Origin: Prosopocoilus inquinatus
Taxonomy: Eukaryota; Arthropoda; Insecta; Coleoptera; Lucanidae
DNA length: 64,000 bases
Direction of reading: 5' to 3'
NCBI GenBank assembly: GCA_036172665.1
Contig: JAYKNF010000017.1
Span: 248,001 to 312,000 of the forward strand
The notes beneath the pieces were generated by a model, which was given only the letters and a program-made list of their open reading frames with translations, searched no databases and was not told the DNA's origin. Positions 23,030 through 37,129 of this stretch are shown here, piece by piece; the first letter of the stretch is position 1, and each line of letters starts with the position of its first letter. The position numbers and the translations under genes are program-made.

Positions 23030-25745
23030 CTGCGTCCGAAAATTTCGTGTCTCACATTAGAGTTACTGGAGTCCATCGAAACGTCAAATAACATAGTAGC
23101 TAAGTAAGGATCGATTTGATGCATCACAGGAACAACGCTAATACGTGTTGTTTCGTTTAAAACTATTTCCAGCTCCTGCTGCGTCCGAAAACTTCGTATC
23201 TCACTTCAGAGTTACTGGAGCCCATCCAAACGTCAAATAACATGATAGATGAGTAAGGATCGATTAGGTACATCACAGGAACAACGCTAATACGTGTTGT
23301 TTCATTTAAAACTATTTCTAGCTCCAGCTGCGTCCGAGAACTTCGTATCTCACATCAAAGTTATTGGAGTCCATCGAAACGCCAAATAACCTGATGGATG
23401 AGTAAGGATCGATTAGATACATCACAGGAATAACGCTAATGCGTGTTGTTTCGTTTAAAACTATTTCCAGCTTCTGCTGCGTCCGAAAATTTCGTGTCTC
23501 ACATTAGAGTTACTGGAGTCCATCGAAACGTCAAATAACATGATAGATGAGTAAGGATCGATTAGATACATCACAGGAACAACGCTAATGCGTATTGTTT
23601 CGTTTAAAACTATTTCCAGCTCCTCCTGTGTCAGAAAACTTCGTATCTCACATCAGAGTTTCTGGAGTCCATCCAAACGTCAAATAACATGATAGATAAG
23701 TAAGGATCGATTAGATACAGCACAGGAACAACGCTAATGCGTGTTGTTTCGTTTAAAACTATTTCCAGCTTCAGTTGCGTCCGAAAACTTCGTATCTCAC
23801 TTCAGAGTTACTGGAGCCCATCCAAACGTCAAATAATATGATAGATGAGTAAGGATCGATTAGATACATCACAGGAACAACGCTAATGCGTGCTGTTTCG
23901 TTTAAAACTATTTCCAGCTTCTGCTGCGTCCGAAAATTTCGTGTCTCACATTAGAGTTACTGGAGTCCATCGAAACTTCAAATAACATAGTAGCTAAGTA
24001 AGGATCGATTTGATGCATCACAGGAACAACGCTAATGCGTGTTGTTTCGTTCAAAACTATTTCCAGCTTCTGCTGCGTCCGAAAACTTCGTATCTCACTT
24101 CAGAGTTACTGGAGCCCATCCAAACGTCAAATAACATGATAGATGAGTAAGGATCGATTAGATACATCACAGGAACAACGCTAATACGTGTTGTTTCGTT
24201 CAAAACTATTTACAGCTTCTGCTGCGTCCGAAAACTTTGTATCTCACATCAGAGTTACTGGAGTCCATCCAAACGTCAAATAACATGATAGATGAGTAAG
24301 AATCGATTATATACATCACAGGAACAACGCCAATACGTGTTGTTTCGTTTAAAACTATCTCCAGCTCCTGCTGCGTCCGAAAACTTCGTATCTCACTTCA
24401 GAGTTACTGGAGCTCATAAAAACGTCAAATAACTTGATAGATGAGTAAGGATCGATCAGATACATCACAGGAACAACGCTAATACGTGTTGTTTCATTTA
24501 AAACTATTTCTAGCTTCAGCTGCGTCCGAGAACTTCGTATCTCACATCAAAGTTACTGGAGCTCATCCAAACGTCAAATAACTTGATAGATGAGTAAGGA
24601 TCGATCAGATACATCACAGGAACAACGCTAATGCGTGCTGTTTCGTTTAAAACTATTTCCAGCTTCTGCTGCGTCCGAAAATTTCGTGTCTCACATTAGA
24701 GTTACTGGAGTCCATCGAAACGTCAAATAACATAGTAGCTAAGTAAGGATCGATTTGATGCATCACAGGAACAACGCTAATACGTGTTGTTTCGTTTAAA
24801 ACTATTTCCAGCTCCTGCTGCGTCCGAAAACTTCGTATCTCACTTCAGAGTTACTGGAGCCCATCCAAACGTCAAATAACATGATAGATGAGTAAGGATC
24901 GATTAGGTACATCACAGGAACAACGCTAATACGTGTTGTTTCATTTAAAACTATTTCTAGCTCCAGCTGCGTCCGAGAACTTCGTATCTCACATCAAAGT
25001 TATTGGAGTCCATCGAAACGCCAAATAACCTGATGGATGAGTAAGGATCGATTAGATACATCACAGGAATAACGCTAATGCGTGTTGTTTCGTTTAAAAC
25101 TATTTCCAGCTTCTGCTGCGTCCGAAAATTTCGTGTCTCACATTAGAGTTACTGGAGTCCATCGAAACGTCAAATAACATGATAGATGAGTAAGGATCGA
25201 TTAGATACATCACAGGAACAACGCTAATGCGTATTGTTTCGTTTAAAACTATTTCCAGCTCCTCCTGTGTCAGAAAACTTCGTATCTCACATTAGAGTTT
25301 CTGGAGTCCATCCAAACGTCAAATAACATGATAGATAAGTAAGGATCGATTAGATACAGCACAGGAACAACGCTAATGCGTGTTGTTTCGTTTAAAACTA
25401 TTTCCAGCTTCAGTTGCGTCCGAAAACTTCGTATCTCACTTCAATGTTACTGGAGCCCATCCAAACGTCAAATAATATGATAGATGAGTAAGGATCGATT
25501 AGATACATCACAGGAACAACACTAATGCGTGCTGTTTCGTTTAAAACTATTTCCAGCTTCTGCTGCGTCCGAAAATTTCGTGTCTCACATTAGAGTTACT
25601 GGAGTCCATCGAAACTTCAAATAACATAGTAGCTAAGTAAGGATCGATTTGATGCATCACAGGAACAACGCTAATGCGTGTTGTTTCGTTCAAAACTATT
25701 TCCAGCTTCTGCTGCGTCCGAAAACTTCGTATCTCACTTCAGAGT
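23030..25745. repeat. Duplicated X segment, lag 1,639 bp (11 monomers)
   Basis: tccagctg at 23,323 and 24,962 are exactly 11 x 149 bp apart. The monomer order gatttgatgcatc, gattaggtacatc, aacctgatggatgag, tcctgtgtcagaaaac, cttcagttgcg, gatttgatgcatc is the same in about 23.03-24.11 kb and 24.67-25.74 kb. Minor differences exist, for instance cacatcagagtttctgg at 23,65x against cacattagagtttctgg at 25,28x, so the copies are older than those of the 44-monomer event. Confidence 0.75.
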
Positions 25746-26030
25746 TGCTGGAGCCCATCCAAACGTCAAATAACATGATAGATAAGTAAAGATCGATTAG
25801 ATACATCACAGGAACAACGCTAATGCGTGTTGTTTCATTTAAAACTATTTCCAGCTTCTACTGCGTCCGAGAACTTCGTATCTCACATCAGAGTTACTAG
25901 AGTCCATCGAAACGTCAAATAACATGATAGATAAGTAAGGATCGATTAGATACATCACAGGAACAACGCTAATGCGTGCTGTTTCGTTTAAAACTATTTC
26001 CAGCTTCTGCTGCGTCCGAAAATTTCGTGT

Positions 26031-26040
26031 CTCATCTCAC
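26031..26040. repeat. 5-bp insertion monomer (ctcatctcac), copy 1
   Basis: cgtgtctcac reads cgtgtctcatctcac, a 5-bp near-duplication, followed by the rare attagacttactggagacc. A second copy is at 29,017. It is a tracer for the 20-monomer duplication in block X. Confidence 0.88.
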
Positions 26041-29016
26041 ATTAGACTTACTGGAGACCATCGAAACGTCAAATAACATAGTAGCTAAGTAAGGGTCGAT
26101 TAGATACATCACAGGAACAACGCTAATACGTGTTGTTTCGTTCAAAACTATTTCCAGCTCCTCCTGTGTCCGAAAACTTCGTATCTCACATTAGAGTTAC
26201 TGGAGTCCATCCAAACGTCAAATAACATGATAGATAAGTAAGGATCGATTAGATACATCACAGGAACAACGCTAATACGTGTTGTTTCGTTTAAAACTAT
26301 TTCCATCTCCTGCTGCGTCCGAAAACTTCATATCTCACTTCAGAGTTACTGGAGCCCATCCAAACGTCAAATAACATGATAGATGAGTAAGGATCGATTA
26401 GGTACATCACAGGAACAACGCTAATACGTGTTGTATCATTTAAAACTATTTCTAGCTCCAGCTGCTTCCGAGAACTTCGTATCTCACATCAAAGTTATTG
26501 GAGTCCATCGAAACGCCAAATAACCTGATGGATGAGTAAGGATCGATTAGATACATCACAGGAATAACGCTAATGCGTGTTGTTTCGTTTAAAACTATTT
26601 CCAGCTTCTGCTGCGTCCGAAAATTTCGTGTCTCACATTAGAGTTACTGGAGTCCATCGAAACGTCAAATAATGTGATAGATGAGTAAGGATCGATTAGA
26701 TACATCACAGGAACAACGCTAATGCGTATTGTTTCGTTTAAAACTATTTCCAGCTCCTCCTGTGTCAGAAAACTTCGTATCTCACATTAGAGTTTCTGGA
26801 GTCCATCCAAACGTCAAATAACTTGATAGATAAGTAAGGATCGATTAGATACAGCACAGGAACAACGCTAATGCGTGTTGTTTCGTTTAAAACTATTTCC
26901 AGCTTCAGTTGCGTCCGAAAGCTTCGTATCTCACTTCAGAGTTACTGGAGCCCATCCAAACGTCAAATAACATGATAGATGAGTAAGGATCGATTAGATA
27001 CATCCCAGGAACAACGCTAATGCGTGTTGTTTCGTTTAAAACTATTTCCAGCTTCTGCTGCGTTTGAGAACTTCGTATCTCACATCAGAGTTACTAGAGT
27101 CCATCGAAACGTCAAATAACATGATAGATGAGTAAGGATCGATTAGATACATCACAGGAAAAACGCTAATGCGTATTGTTTCGTTTAAAACTATTTCCAG
27201 CTCCTCCTGTGTCCGAATAACTTCGCATCTCACACTAGAGTTACTGGAGTCCATCCAAACGTCAAATAACATGATAGATAAGTAAGGATCGACTAGATAC
27301 AGCACAGGAACAACGCTAATGCGTGTTGTTTCGTTTAAAACTATTTCCAGCTTCAGTTGCGTCCGAAAACTTCGTATCTCACTTCAGAGTTACTGGAGCC
27401 CATCCAAACGTCAAATAACATGATAGATGAGTAAGGATCGATTAGATACATCACAGGAACAACGCTAATACGTGTTGTTTCGTTTAAAACTATTTCCAGC
27501 TTCTGCTGCGTCCGAAAACTTTGTATCTCACATCAGAGTTACTGGAGTCCATCCAAACGTCAAATAACATGATAGATGAGTAAGGATCGATTATATACAT
27601 CACAGGAACAACGCTAATACGTGTTGTTTCGTTCAAAACTATTTACAGCTTCTGCTGCGTCCGAAAACTTTGTATCTCACATCAGAGTTACTGGAGTCCA
27701 TCCAAACGTCAAATAACATGATAGATGAGTAAGGATCGATTATATACATCACAGGAACAACGCCAATACGTGTTGTTTCGTTTAAAACTATTTCCAGCTC
27801 CTGCTGCGTCCGAAAACTTCGTATCTCACTTCAGAGTTACTGGAGCTCATCCAAACGTCAAATAACTTGATAGATGAGTAAGGATCGATCAGATACATCA
27901 CAGGAACAACGCTAATACGTGTTGTTTCATTTAAAACTATTTCTAGCTTCAGCTGCGTCCGAGAACTTCGTATCTCACATCAAAGTTATTGGAGTCCATC
28001 GAAACGCCAAATAACCTGATGGATGAGTAAGGATCGATTAGATACATCACAGGAATAACGCTAATGCGTGTTGTTTCGTTTAAAACTATTTCCAGCTTCT
28101 GCTGCGTCCGAAAATTTCGTGTCTCACATTAGAGTTACTGGAGTCCATCGAAACGTCAAATAACATGATAGATGAGTAAGGATCGATTAGATACATCACA
28201 GGAACAACGCTAATGCGTATTGTTTCGTTTAAAACTATTTCCAGCTCCTCCTGTGTCAGAAAACTTCGTATCTCACATTAGAGTTTCTGGAGTCCATCCA
28301 AACGTCAAATAACATGATAGATAAGTAAGGATCGATTAGATACAGCACAGGAACAACGCTAATGCGTGTTGTTTCGTTTAAAACTATTTCCAGCTTCAGT
28401 TGCGTCCGAAAACTTCGTATCTCACTTCAATGTTACTGGAGCCCATCCAAACGTCAAATAATATGATAGATGAGTAAGGATCGATTAGATACATCACAGG
28501 AACAACACTAATGCGTGCTGTTTCGTTTAAAACTATTTCCAGCTTCTGCTGCGTCCGAAAATTTCGTGTCTCACATTAGAGTTACTGGAGTCCATCGAAA
28601 CTTCAAATAACATAGTAGCTAAGTAAGGATCGATTTGATGCATCACAGGAACAACGCTAGTGCGTGTTGTTTCGTTCAAAACTATTTCCAGCTTCTGCTG
28701 CGTCCGAAAACTTCGTATCTCACTTCAGAGTTGCTGGAGCCCATCCAAACGTCAAATAACATGATAGATAAGTAAAGATCGATTAGATACATCACAGGAA
28801 CAACGCTAATGCGTGTTGTTTCATTTAAAACTATTTCCAGCTTCTACTGCGTCCGAGAACTTCGTATCTCACATCAGAGTTACTAGAGTCCATCGAAACG
28901 TCAAATAACATGATAGATAAGTAAGGATCGATTAGATACATCACAGGAACAACGCTAATGCGTGCTGTTTCGTTTAAAACTATTTCCAGCTTCTGCTGCG
29001 TCCGAAAATTTCGTGT

Positions 29017-29026
29017 CTCATCTCAC
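29017..29026. repeat. 5-bp insertion monomer (ctcatctcac), copy 2
   Basis: Same 5-bp insertion and same flanking rare variants as at 26,031. The 2,986-bp lag between them is 20 monomers plus this insertion and the 1-bp insertion near 27,217. Confidence 0.88.
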
Positions 29027-31344
29027 ATTAGACTTACTGGAGACCATCGAAACGTCAAATAACATAGTAGCTAAGTAAGGGTCGATTAGATACATCACAG
29101 GAACAACGCTAATACGTGTTGTTTCGTTCAAAACTATTTCCAGCTCCTCCTGTGTCCGAAAACTTCGTATCTCACATTAGAGTTACTGGAGTCCATCCAA
29201 ACGTCAAATAACATGATAGATAAGTAAGGATCGATTAGATACATCACAGGAACAACGCTAATACGTGTTGTTTCGTTTAAAACTATTTCCAGCTCCTGCT
29301 GCGTCCGAAAACTTCATATCTCACTTCAGAGTTACTGGAGCCCATCCAAACGTCAAATAACATGATAGATGAGTAAGGATCGATTAGGTACATCACAGGA
29401 ACAACGCTAATACGTGTTGTATCATTTAAAACTATTTCTAGCTCCAGCTGCTTCCGAGAACTTCGTATCTCACATCAAAGTTATTGGAGTCCATCGAAAC
29501 GCCAAATAACCTGATGGATGAGTAAGGATCGATTAGATACATCACAGGAATAACGCTAATGCGTGTTGTTTCGTTTAAAACTATTTCCAGCTTCTGCTGC
29601 GTCCGAAAATTTCGTGTCTCACATTAGAGTTACTGGAGTCCATCGAAACGTCAAATAATATGATAGATGAGTAAGGATCGATTAGATACATCACAGGAAC
29701 AACGCTAATGCGTATTGTTTCGTTTAAAACTATTTCCAGCTCCTCCTGTGTCAGAAAACTTCGTATCTCACATTAGAGTTTCTGGAGTCCATCCAAACGT
29801 CAAATAACTTGATAGATAAGTAAGGATCGATTAGATACATCCCAGGAACAACGCTAATGCGTGTTGTTTCGTTTAAAACTATTTCCAGCTTCTGCTGCGT
29901 TTGAGAACTTCGTATCTCACATCAGAGTTACTAGAGTCCATCGAAACGTCAAATAACATGATAGATGAGTAAGGATCGATTAGATACATCACAGGAAAAA
30001 CGCTAATGCGTATTGTTTCGTTTAAAACTATTTCCAGCTCCTCCTGTGTCCGAATAACTTCGCATCTCACACTAGAGTTACTGGAGTCCATCCAAACGTC
30101 AAATAACATGATAGATAAGTAAGGATCGACTAGATACAGCACAGGAACAACGCTAATGCGTGTTGTTTCGTTTAAAACTATTTCCAGCTTCAGTTGCGTC
30201 CGAAAACTTCGTATCTCACTTCAGAGTTACTAGAGTCCATCGAAACGTCAAATAACATGATAGATGAGTAAGGATCGATTAGATACATCACAGGAACAAC
30301 GCTAATACGTGTTGTTTCGTTTAAAACTATTTCCAGCTTCTGCTGCGTCCGAAAACTTTGTATCTCACATCAGAGTTACTGGAGTCCATCCAAACGTCAA
30401 ATAACATGATAGATGAGTAAGGATCGATTATATACATCACAGGAACAACGCTAATACGTGTTGTTTCGTTCAAAACTATTTACAGCTTCTGCTGCGTCCG
30501 AAAACTTTGTATCTCACATCAGAGTTACTGGAGTCCATCCAAACGTCAAATAACATGATAGATGAGTAAGGATCGATTATATACATCACAGGAACAACGC
30601 CAATACGTGTTGTTTCGTTTAAAACTATTTCCAGCTCCTGCTGCGTCCGAAAACTTCGTATCTCACTTCAGAGTTACTGGAGCTCATCCAAACGTCAAAT
30701 AACTTGATAGATGAGTAAGGATCGATCAGATACATCACAGGAACAACGCTAATACGTGTTGTTTCATTTAAAACTATTTCTAGCTTCAGCTGCGTCCGAG
30801 AACTTCGTATCTCACATCAAAGTTATTGGAGTCCATCGAAACGCCAAATAACATGATGGATGAGTAAGGATCGATCAGATACATCACAGGAACAACGCTA
30901 ATGCGTGCTGTTTCGTTTAAAACTATTTCCAGCTTCTGCTGCGTCCGAAAATTTCGTGTCTCACATTAGAGTTACTGGAGTCCATCGAAACGTCAAATAA
31001 CATAGTAGCTAAGTAAGGATCGATTTGATGCATCACAGGAACAACGCTAATGCGTGTTGTTTCGTTCAAAACTATTTCCAGCTTCTGCTGCGTCCGAAAA
31101 CTTCGTATCTCACTTCAGAGATGCTGGAGCCCATCCAAACGCCAAATAACATGATAGATAAGTAAGGATCGATTAGATGCATCACAGGAACAACGGTAAT
31201 GCGTGTTGTTTCATTTAAAACTATTTCCAGCTTCTACTGCGTCCGAGAACATCGTATCTCACATCAGAGTTACTAGAGTCCATCGAAACGCCAAATAACA
31301 TGATAGATAAGTAAGGATCGATTAGATACATCACAGGAACAACG

Positions 31345-31365
31345 CTAATGCGTGTTTCGTTCAAA
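31345..31365. repeat. 3-bp deletion in a block X monomer
   Basis: gcgtgttgtttcg is shortened to gcgtgtttcg, giving a 146-bp monomer. It was found only once, so it probably arose after the larger duplications. It is required to balance the phase arithmetic between 1 and 35,869. Confidence 0.85.
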
Positions 31366-34300
31366 ACTATTTCCAGCTTCTGCTGCGTCCGAAAATTTCG
31401 TGTCTCACATTAGAGTTACTGGAGTCCATCGAAACGTCAAATAACATAGTAGCTAAGTAAGGGTCGATTAGATACATCACAGGAACAGCGCTAATACGTG
31501 TTGTTTCGTTCAAAACTATTTCCAGCTTCTGCTGCGTCCGAAAACTTCGTATCTCACTTCAGAGTTACTGGAGCCCATCCAAACGTCAAATAACATGATA
31601 GATGAGTAAGGATCGATTAGATACATCACAGGAACAACGCTAATACGTGTCGTTTCGTTCAAAACTATTTACAGCTTCTGCTGCGTCCGAAAACATTGTA
31701 TCTCACATCAGAGTTACTGGAGTCCATCCAAACGTCAAATAACATGATAGATGAGTAAGGATCGATTAGATACATCACAGGAACAACGCCAATACGTGTT
31801 GTTTCGTTTAAAACTATTTCCAGCTCCTGCTGCGTCCGAAAACTTCGTATCTCACTTCAGAGTTACTTTAGCTCATCCAAACGTCAAATAACTTGATAGA
31901 TGAGTAAGGATCGATCAGATACATCACAGGAATAACGCTAATACGTGTTGTTTCATTTAAAACTATTTCTAGCTTCTGCTGCGTCCGAGAACTTCGTATC
32001 TCACATCAAAGTTATTGGAGTCCATCGAAACGCCAAATAACATGATGGATGAGTAAGGATCGATTAGATACATCACAGGAACAACGCTAATGCGTGCTGT
32101 TTCGTTTAAAACTATTTCCAGCTTCTGCTGCGTCCGAAAATTTCGTGTTTCACATTAGAGTTACTGGAGTCCATCGAAACGTCAAATAACATAGTAGCTA
32201 AGTAAGGATCGATTTGATGCATCACAGGAACAACGCTAATGCGTGTTGTTTCGTTCAAAACTGTTTCCAGCTTCTGCTGCGTCCGAAAACTTCGTATCTC
32301 ACTTCAGAGTTGCTGGAGCCCATCCAAACGTCAAATAACATGATAGATAAGTAAGGATCGATTAGATACATCACAGGAACAACGCTAATGCGTGTTGTTT
32401 CATTTAAAACTATTTCCAGCTTCTACTGCGTCCGAGAACTTCGTATCTCACATCAGAGTTACTAGAGTCCATCGAAACGTCAAATAACATTATGGATGAG
32501 TAAGGATCGATTAGATACATCACAGGAACAACGCTAGTACGTGTTGTTTCGTATAAAACTATTTCCAGCTTCTGCTGCGGCCGAAAACTTCGTATCTCAC
32601 TTCAGAGTTATTTGAGCCCATCCAAACGTCAAATAACATGATAGATGAGTAAGGATCGATCAGATACATCACAGGAACAACGCAAATACGTGTTGTTTCA
32701 TCTAAAACTATTTCTAGCTTCAGCTGCGTCCGAGAACTTCGTATCTCACATCAAAGTTATTGGAGCCCATCGAAATGTCAAATAACATAGTAGCTAAGTA
32801 AGGATCGATTAGATACATCACAGGAGCAACGCTAATACGTGTTGTTTCGTTCAAAACTATTTCCAGCTTCTGCTGCGTCCGAAAACTTCGTATCTCACTT
32901 CAGAGTTACTGGAGCCCATCCAAACGTCAAATAACATGATAGATGAGTAAGGATCGATTAGATACATCACAGGAACAGCGCTAATACGTGTTGTTTCGTT
33001 TAAAACTAATTCCAGCTTCTGCTGCGTCCAAAAACTTCGTATCTCACATCAGAGTTACTGGAGTCCACCGAAACGTCAAATAACATGATAGATAAGTAAG
33101 GATCGATTAGATACATCACAGGAACAACGCTAATGCGTATTGTTTCGTTTAAAATTATTTCCAGCTCCTCCTGTGTCCGAAAACTTCGTATCTCACATGA
33201 GAGTTACTAGAGCCCATCGAAACGTCAAATATCATGATAGATAAGTAAGGATCGATTAGATACATCACAGGAACAACGCTAATGCGTGTTGTTTCGTTTA
33301 AAACTATTTCCAGCTTCTGCTGCGTCCGAAAACTTCGTATCTCACTTCAGAGCTACTGGAGCCCATCCAAACGTCAAATAACATGATAGATGAGTAAGGA
33401 TCGATTAGATACATCACAGGAACAACGCTAATACGTGTTGTTTCGTTCAAAACTATTTCCAGCCTGTGCTGCGTCCGAGTACATCGTATCTCACATCAGA
33501 GTTACTAGAGTCCATCGAAACGTCAAATAACATGATAGATAGGTAAGGATCGATTAGATACAGCACAGGAACAACGCTAATGCGTCTTGTTTCGTTCAAA
33601 ACTATTTCCAGCTTCTGCTGCGTCCGAAAACTTCGTATCTCACTTCAGAGTTACTAGAGCCCATCGAAACGTCAAATATCATGATAGATAAGTAAGGATC
33701 GATTAGATACATCACAGGAACAACGCTAATGCGTGTTGTTTCGTTTAAAACTATTTCCAGCTTCAGGTGCGACCGAAAACTTCGTATCTCACTTCAGAGT
33801 TACTGGAGCCCATCCAAATGTCAAATAACATGATGGATAAGTAAGGATCGATTAGATACATCACAGGAACAACGCTATTGCGTATTGTTTCGTTTAGAAC
33901 TATTTCCAGCTCTTCCTGTGTCCGAAAACTTCGTATCTGGCATCAGAGTTACTAGAGTCCATCGAAACTTCAAATAACATGATAGATAAGTAAGGATCGA
34001 TTAGATACATCACAGGAACAACGCTAATACGTGTTGTTTCATTTAAAACTATTTCCAGCTTCTACTGCGTCCGAGAACTTCGTATCTCACATCAGAGTTA
34101 CTAGAGTATATCCAAACGTCAAATAACATGATAGATGAGTAAGGATCGATTAGATACATCACAGGAACAACGCTAATACGTGTTGTTTCGTTTAAAACTA
34201 TTTCCAGCTCCTGCTGCGTCCAAAAACTTCGTATCTCACATCAGAGTTACTAGAGTCCATCGAAACGTCAAATAACATGATAGATAAGTAAGGATCGATT

Positions 34301-34375
34301 AGATACATCACAGGAACAACGCTAATGCGTGTTGTTTCGTTTAAAAGTCTTTCCAGCTTCTGCTGCGTCCGAATA

Positions 34376-34403
34376 CTTCGTATCTCACACTTCGTATCTC
34401 ACG
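34376..34403. repeat. 14-bp direct duplication inside a monomer (copy in P1)
   Basis: Identical to the duplication at 17,592. It is followed by ctggagttcatcc where A1 has ctggagtccatcc; the copy at 51,077 shares the ttcatcc form. P1 and P2 are therefore closer to each other than to A1 here. Confidence 0.9.
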
Positions 34404-37129
34404 TTAGAGTTACTGGAGTTCATCCAAACGTCAAATAACATGATAGATAAGTAAGGGTCGATTAGATACATCACAGGAACAACGCTAATACGTGTTGTTT
34501 CGTTTAAAACTATTTCCAGCTCCTGCTGCGTCCGAAAACTTCGTATCTCACTTCAGAGTTACTTGAGCCCATCCAAACGTCAAATAACATGATAGATGAG
34601 TAAGGCTCGATTAGGTACATCACAGGAACAACGCTAATATGTGTTGTTTCGTTTAAAACTATTTCCAGCTCCTCCTGTATCCGAAAACTTCGTATCTCAC
34701 ATCAGGGATACTGGAGTCCATCCAAACGTCAAATAACATGATAGATAAGTAAGGATCGATTAGATACAGCGCAGGAACAACGCTAGTACGTGTTGTTTCG
34801 TTCAAAACTATTTCCAGCTTCTGCTGCGTCCGAAAACTTTGTATCTCACATCAGAGTCATTTGAGTCCATCGAAACGCCAAATAACATGATGGATGAGTA
34901 AGGATCGATTAGATACATCACAGGAACAACGAAAATGCGTGCTGTTTCGTTTAAAACTATTTCCAGCTTCTGCTGAGTCCGAAAATTTCGTGTCTCACAT
35001 TAGAGTTACTGGAGTCCATCGAAACGTCAAATAACATAGTAGCTAAGTAAGGATCGATTAGATACATCACAGGAGCAACGCTAATACGTGTTGTTTCGTT
35101 CAAAACTATTTCCAGCTTCTGCTGCGTCCGAAAACTTTGTATCTCACATCAGAGTTACTGGAGTCCATCGAAACGTCAAATAACATAGTAGCTAAGTAAG
35201 GATCGATTAGATACATCACAGGAGCAACGCTAATACGTGTTGTTTCGTTCAAAACTATTTCCAGCTTCTGCTGCGTCCGAGAACTTCGTATCTCACATCA
35301 GTTACTAGAGTAAATCGAAACGTCAAATAACATGATAGATAAGTAAGGATCGATTAGATACATCACAGGAACAACGCTAATACGTGTTGTTTCGTTCAAA
35401 ACTATTTTCAGCTTCTGCTGCGTCCGAAAACTTCGTATCTCACTTCAGAGATACTGGAGCCCATCCAATCGTCAAATAACATGAGATGAGTAAGGATCGA
35501 TTAGATACATCACAGGAACAACGCTAATACGTGTTGTTTCGTTTAAAATTATTTCCAGCTTCTGCTGCGTCCGAAAACTTTGTATCTCACATCAGAGTTA
35601 CTGGAGTCCATCCAAACGTCAAATAACATGATAGATGAGTAAGGATCGATTAGATACATCACAGGAACAACGCTAATACGTGTTGTTTCGTTCAAAACTA
35701 TTTTCAGCTTCTGCTGCGTTCGAAAATTTCGTATCTCACATCATAGTTACTGGTGTCCATCGAAACGTCAAATAACATAGTAGATAAGTAAGGATCGATT
35801 AGATACATCACAGGAACAACGCTAATACGTGTTGTTTCGTTCAAAACTATTTACAGCTTCTGCTGCGTCCGAAAACTTCGTATCTCACTTCAGAGTTGCT
35901 GGAGCCCATCCAAACTTCAAATAACATGATAGATAAGTAAGGATCGATTATATACATCACAGGAACAACGTTAATGCTTGTTGTTTCATTTAAAACTATT
36001 TCCAGCTTCTACTGCGTCCGAGAACTTCGTATCTCACATCAGAGTTACTAGAGTCCATCGAAACGTCAAATAACATGATAGATAAGTAAGGATCGATTAG
36101 ATACATCACAGGAACAACGCTAGTACTTGTTGTTTCGTTCAAAATTATTTCCAGCTTCTGCTGCGTCCGAAAACTTTGTATCTCACATCAGAGTTACTGG
36201 AGTCCTTCCAAACGTCAAATAACATAATAGATGAGTAAGGATCGATTAGATACATCACAGGAACATCGCTAATGCGTGTTGTTTCATTTAAAACTATTTC
36301 CAGTTTCTGCTGCGTCCGAGAACTTCGTATCTCACATCAGAGTTACTAGAGTAAATCGAAACGTCAAAGAACATGATAGATGAGTAAGGATCGATTAGAT
36401 ACCTCACAGGAACATCGCTAATGCGTGTTGTTTCATTTAAAACTATTTCCAGTTTCTGCTGCGTCCGAGAACTTCGTATCTCACATCAGAGTTACTAGAG
36501 TAAATCGAAACGTCAAAGAACATGATAGATAAGTGAGGATCGATTAGATACATCACAGGAACAACGCTAATACGTGTTGTTTCGTTTAAAACTATTTCCA
36601 GCTTCTGCTGCGTCCAAAAACTTCGTATCTCACATCAGAGTTACTGGAGTACACCGAAACGTCAAATAACAAGATAGATAAGTAAGGATCGATTAGATAC
36701 ATCACAGGAACAACGCTAATGCGTATTGTTTCGTTTAAAACTATTTCCAGCTCCTCCTGTGTCCGAAAACTTCGTATCTCACATCAGAGTTACTAGAGAT
36801 CATCGAAACGTCAAATATTACGATAAAGAAGTAAGGATCGATTAGATACATCACAGGAACAACGCTAATCCGTGTTGTTTCGTTTAAAACTATTTCCAGC
36901 TCCTGCTGCGTCCAAAAACTTCGTATCTCACATCAGAGTTACTGGAGTCCACCGAAACGTCAAATAACAAGATAGATAAGTAAGGATCGATTAGATACAT
37001 CACAGGAACAACGCTAATGCGTATTGTTTCGTTTAAAACTATTTCCAGCTCCTCCTGTGTCCGAAAACTTCGTATCTCACATCAGAGTTACTAGAGATCA
37101 TCGAAACGTCAAATATTACGATAAAGAAG

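Larger units (their letters stand above)
24970..30840. repeat. 20-monomer duplication in block X with one monomer lost
   Basis: The 5-bp insertion monomer occurs at 26,031 and 29,017, and tcaatgttac-type monomers at 25,441 and 28,427, both at a lag of 2,986 bp. This is 20 x 149 plus the 5-bp and 1-bp insertions that lie between them. Further right the lag drops to 2,837 bp (27,042 against 29,879), 19 monomers plus the same 6 bp. So the second copy lacks one monomer, the cttcagttgcgtccgaaagc unit near 26.9 kb, with the junction near 29.82 kb. Register is lost after about 30,84x. Confidence 0.82.
18394..32860. repeat. Block X: array dominated by a second monomer subfamily
   Basis: Monomers here are rich in cgtgtctcacattagag, catagtagctaag, gcgtgctgtttcg, gatttgatgcatc, cacatcaaagttattggag and aacctgatggatgag. 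These are absent or rare in A1 and in P1/P2, apart from a few near the end of the A unit (about 18.1-18.3, 34.9-35.2, 51.6-51.9 and 58.2-58.5 kb). The block is still 149-bp satellite in the same orientation and is interleaved with A-like monomers. The left edge is the divergence at 18,394; the right edge is about 32,86x, where register with 49.56 kb begins. Nothing non-satellite was seen inside it. Confidence 0.8.

Noticed and set aside
29879..30142. 87-codon minus-strand open frame identical to that at 27,042-27,305
   Set aside because: It is identical because the whole segment was duplicated, not because the protein is conserved.
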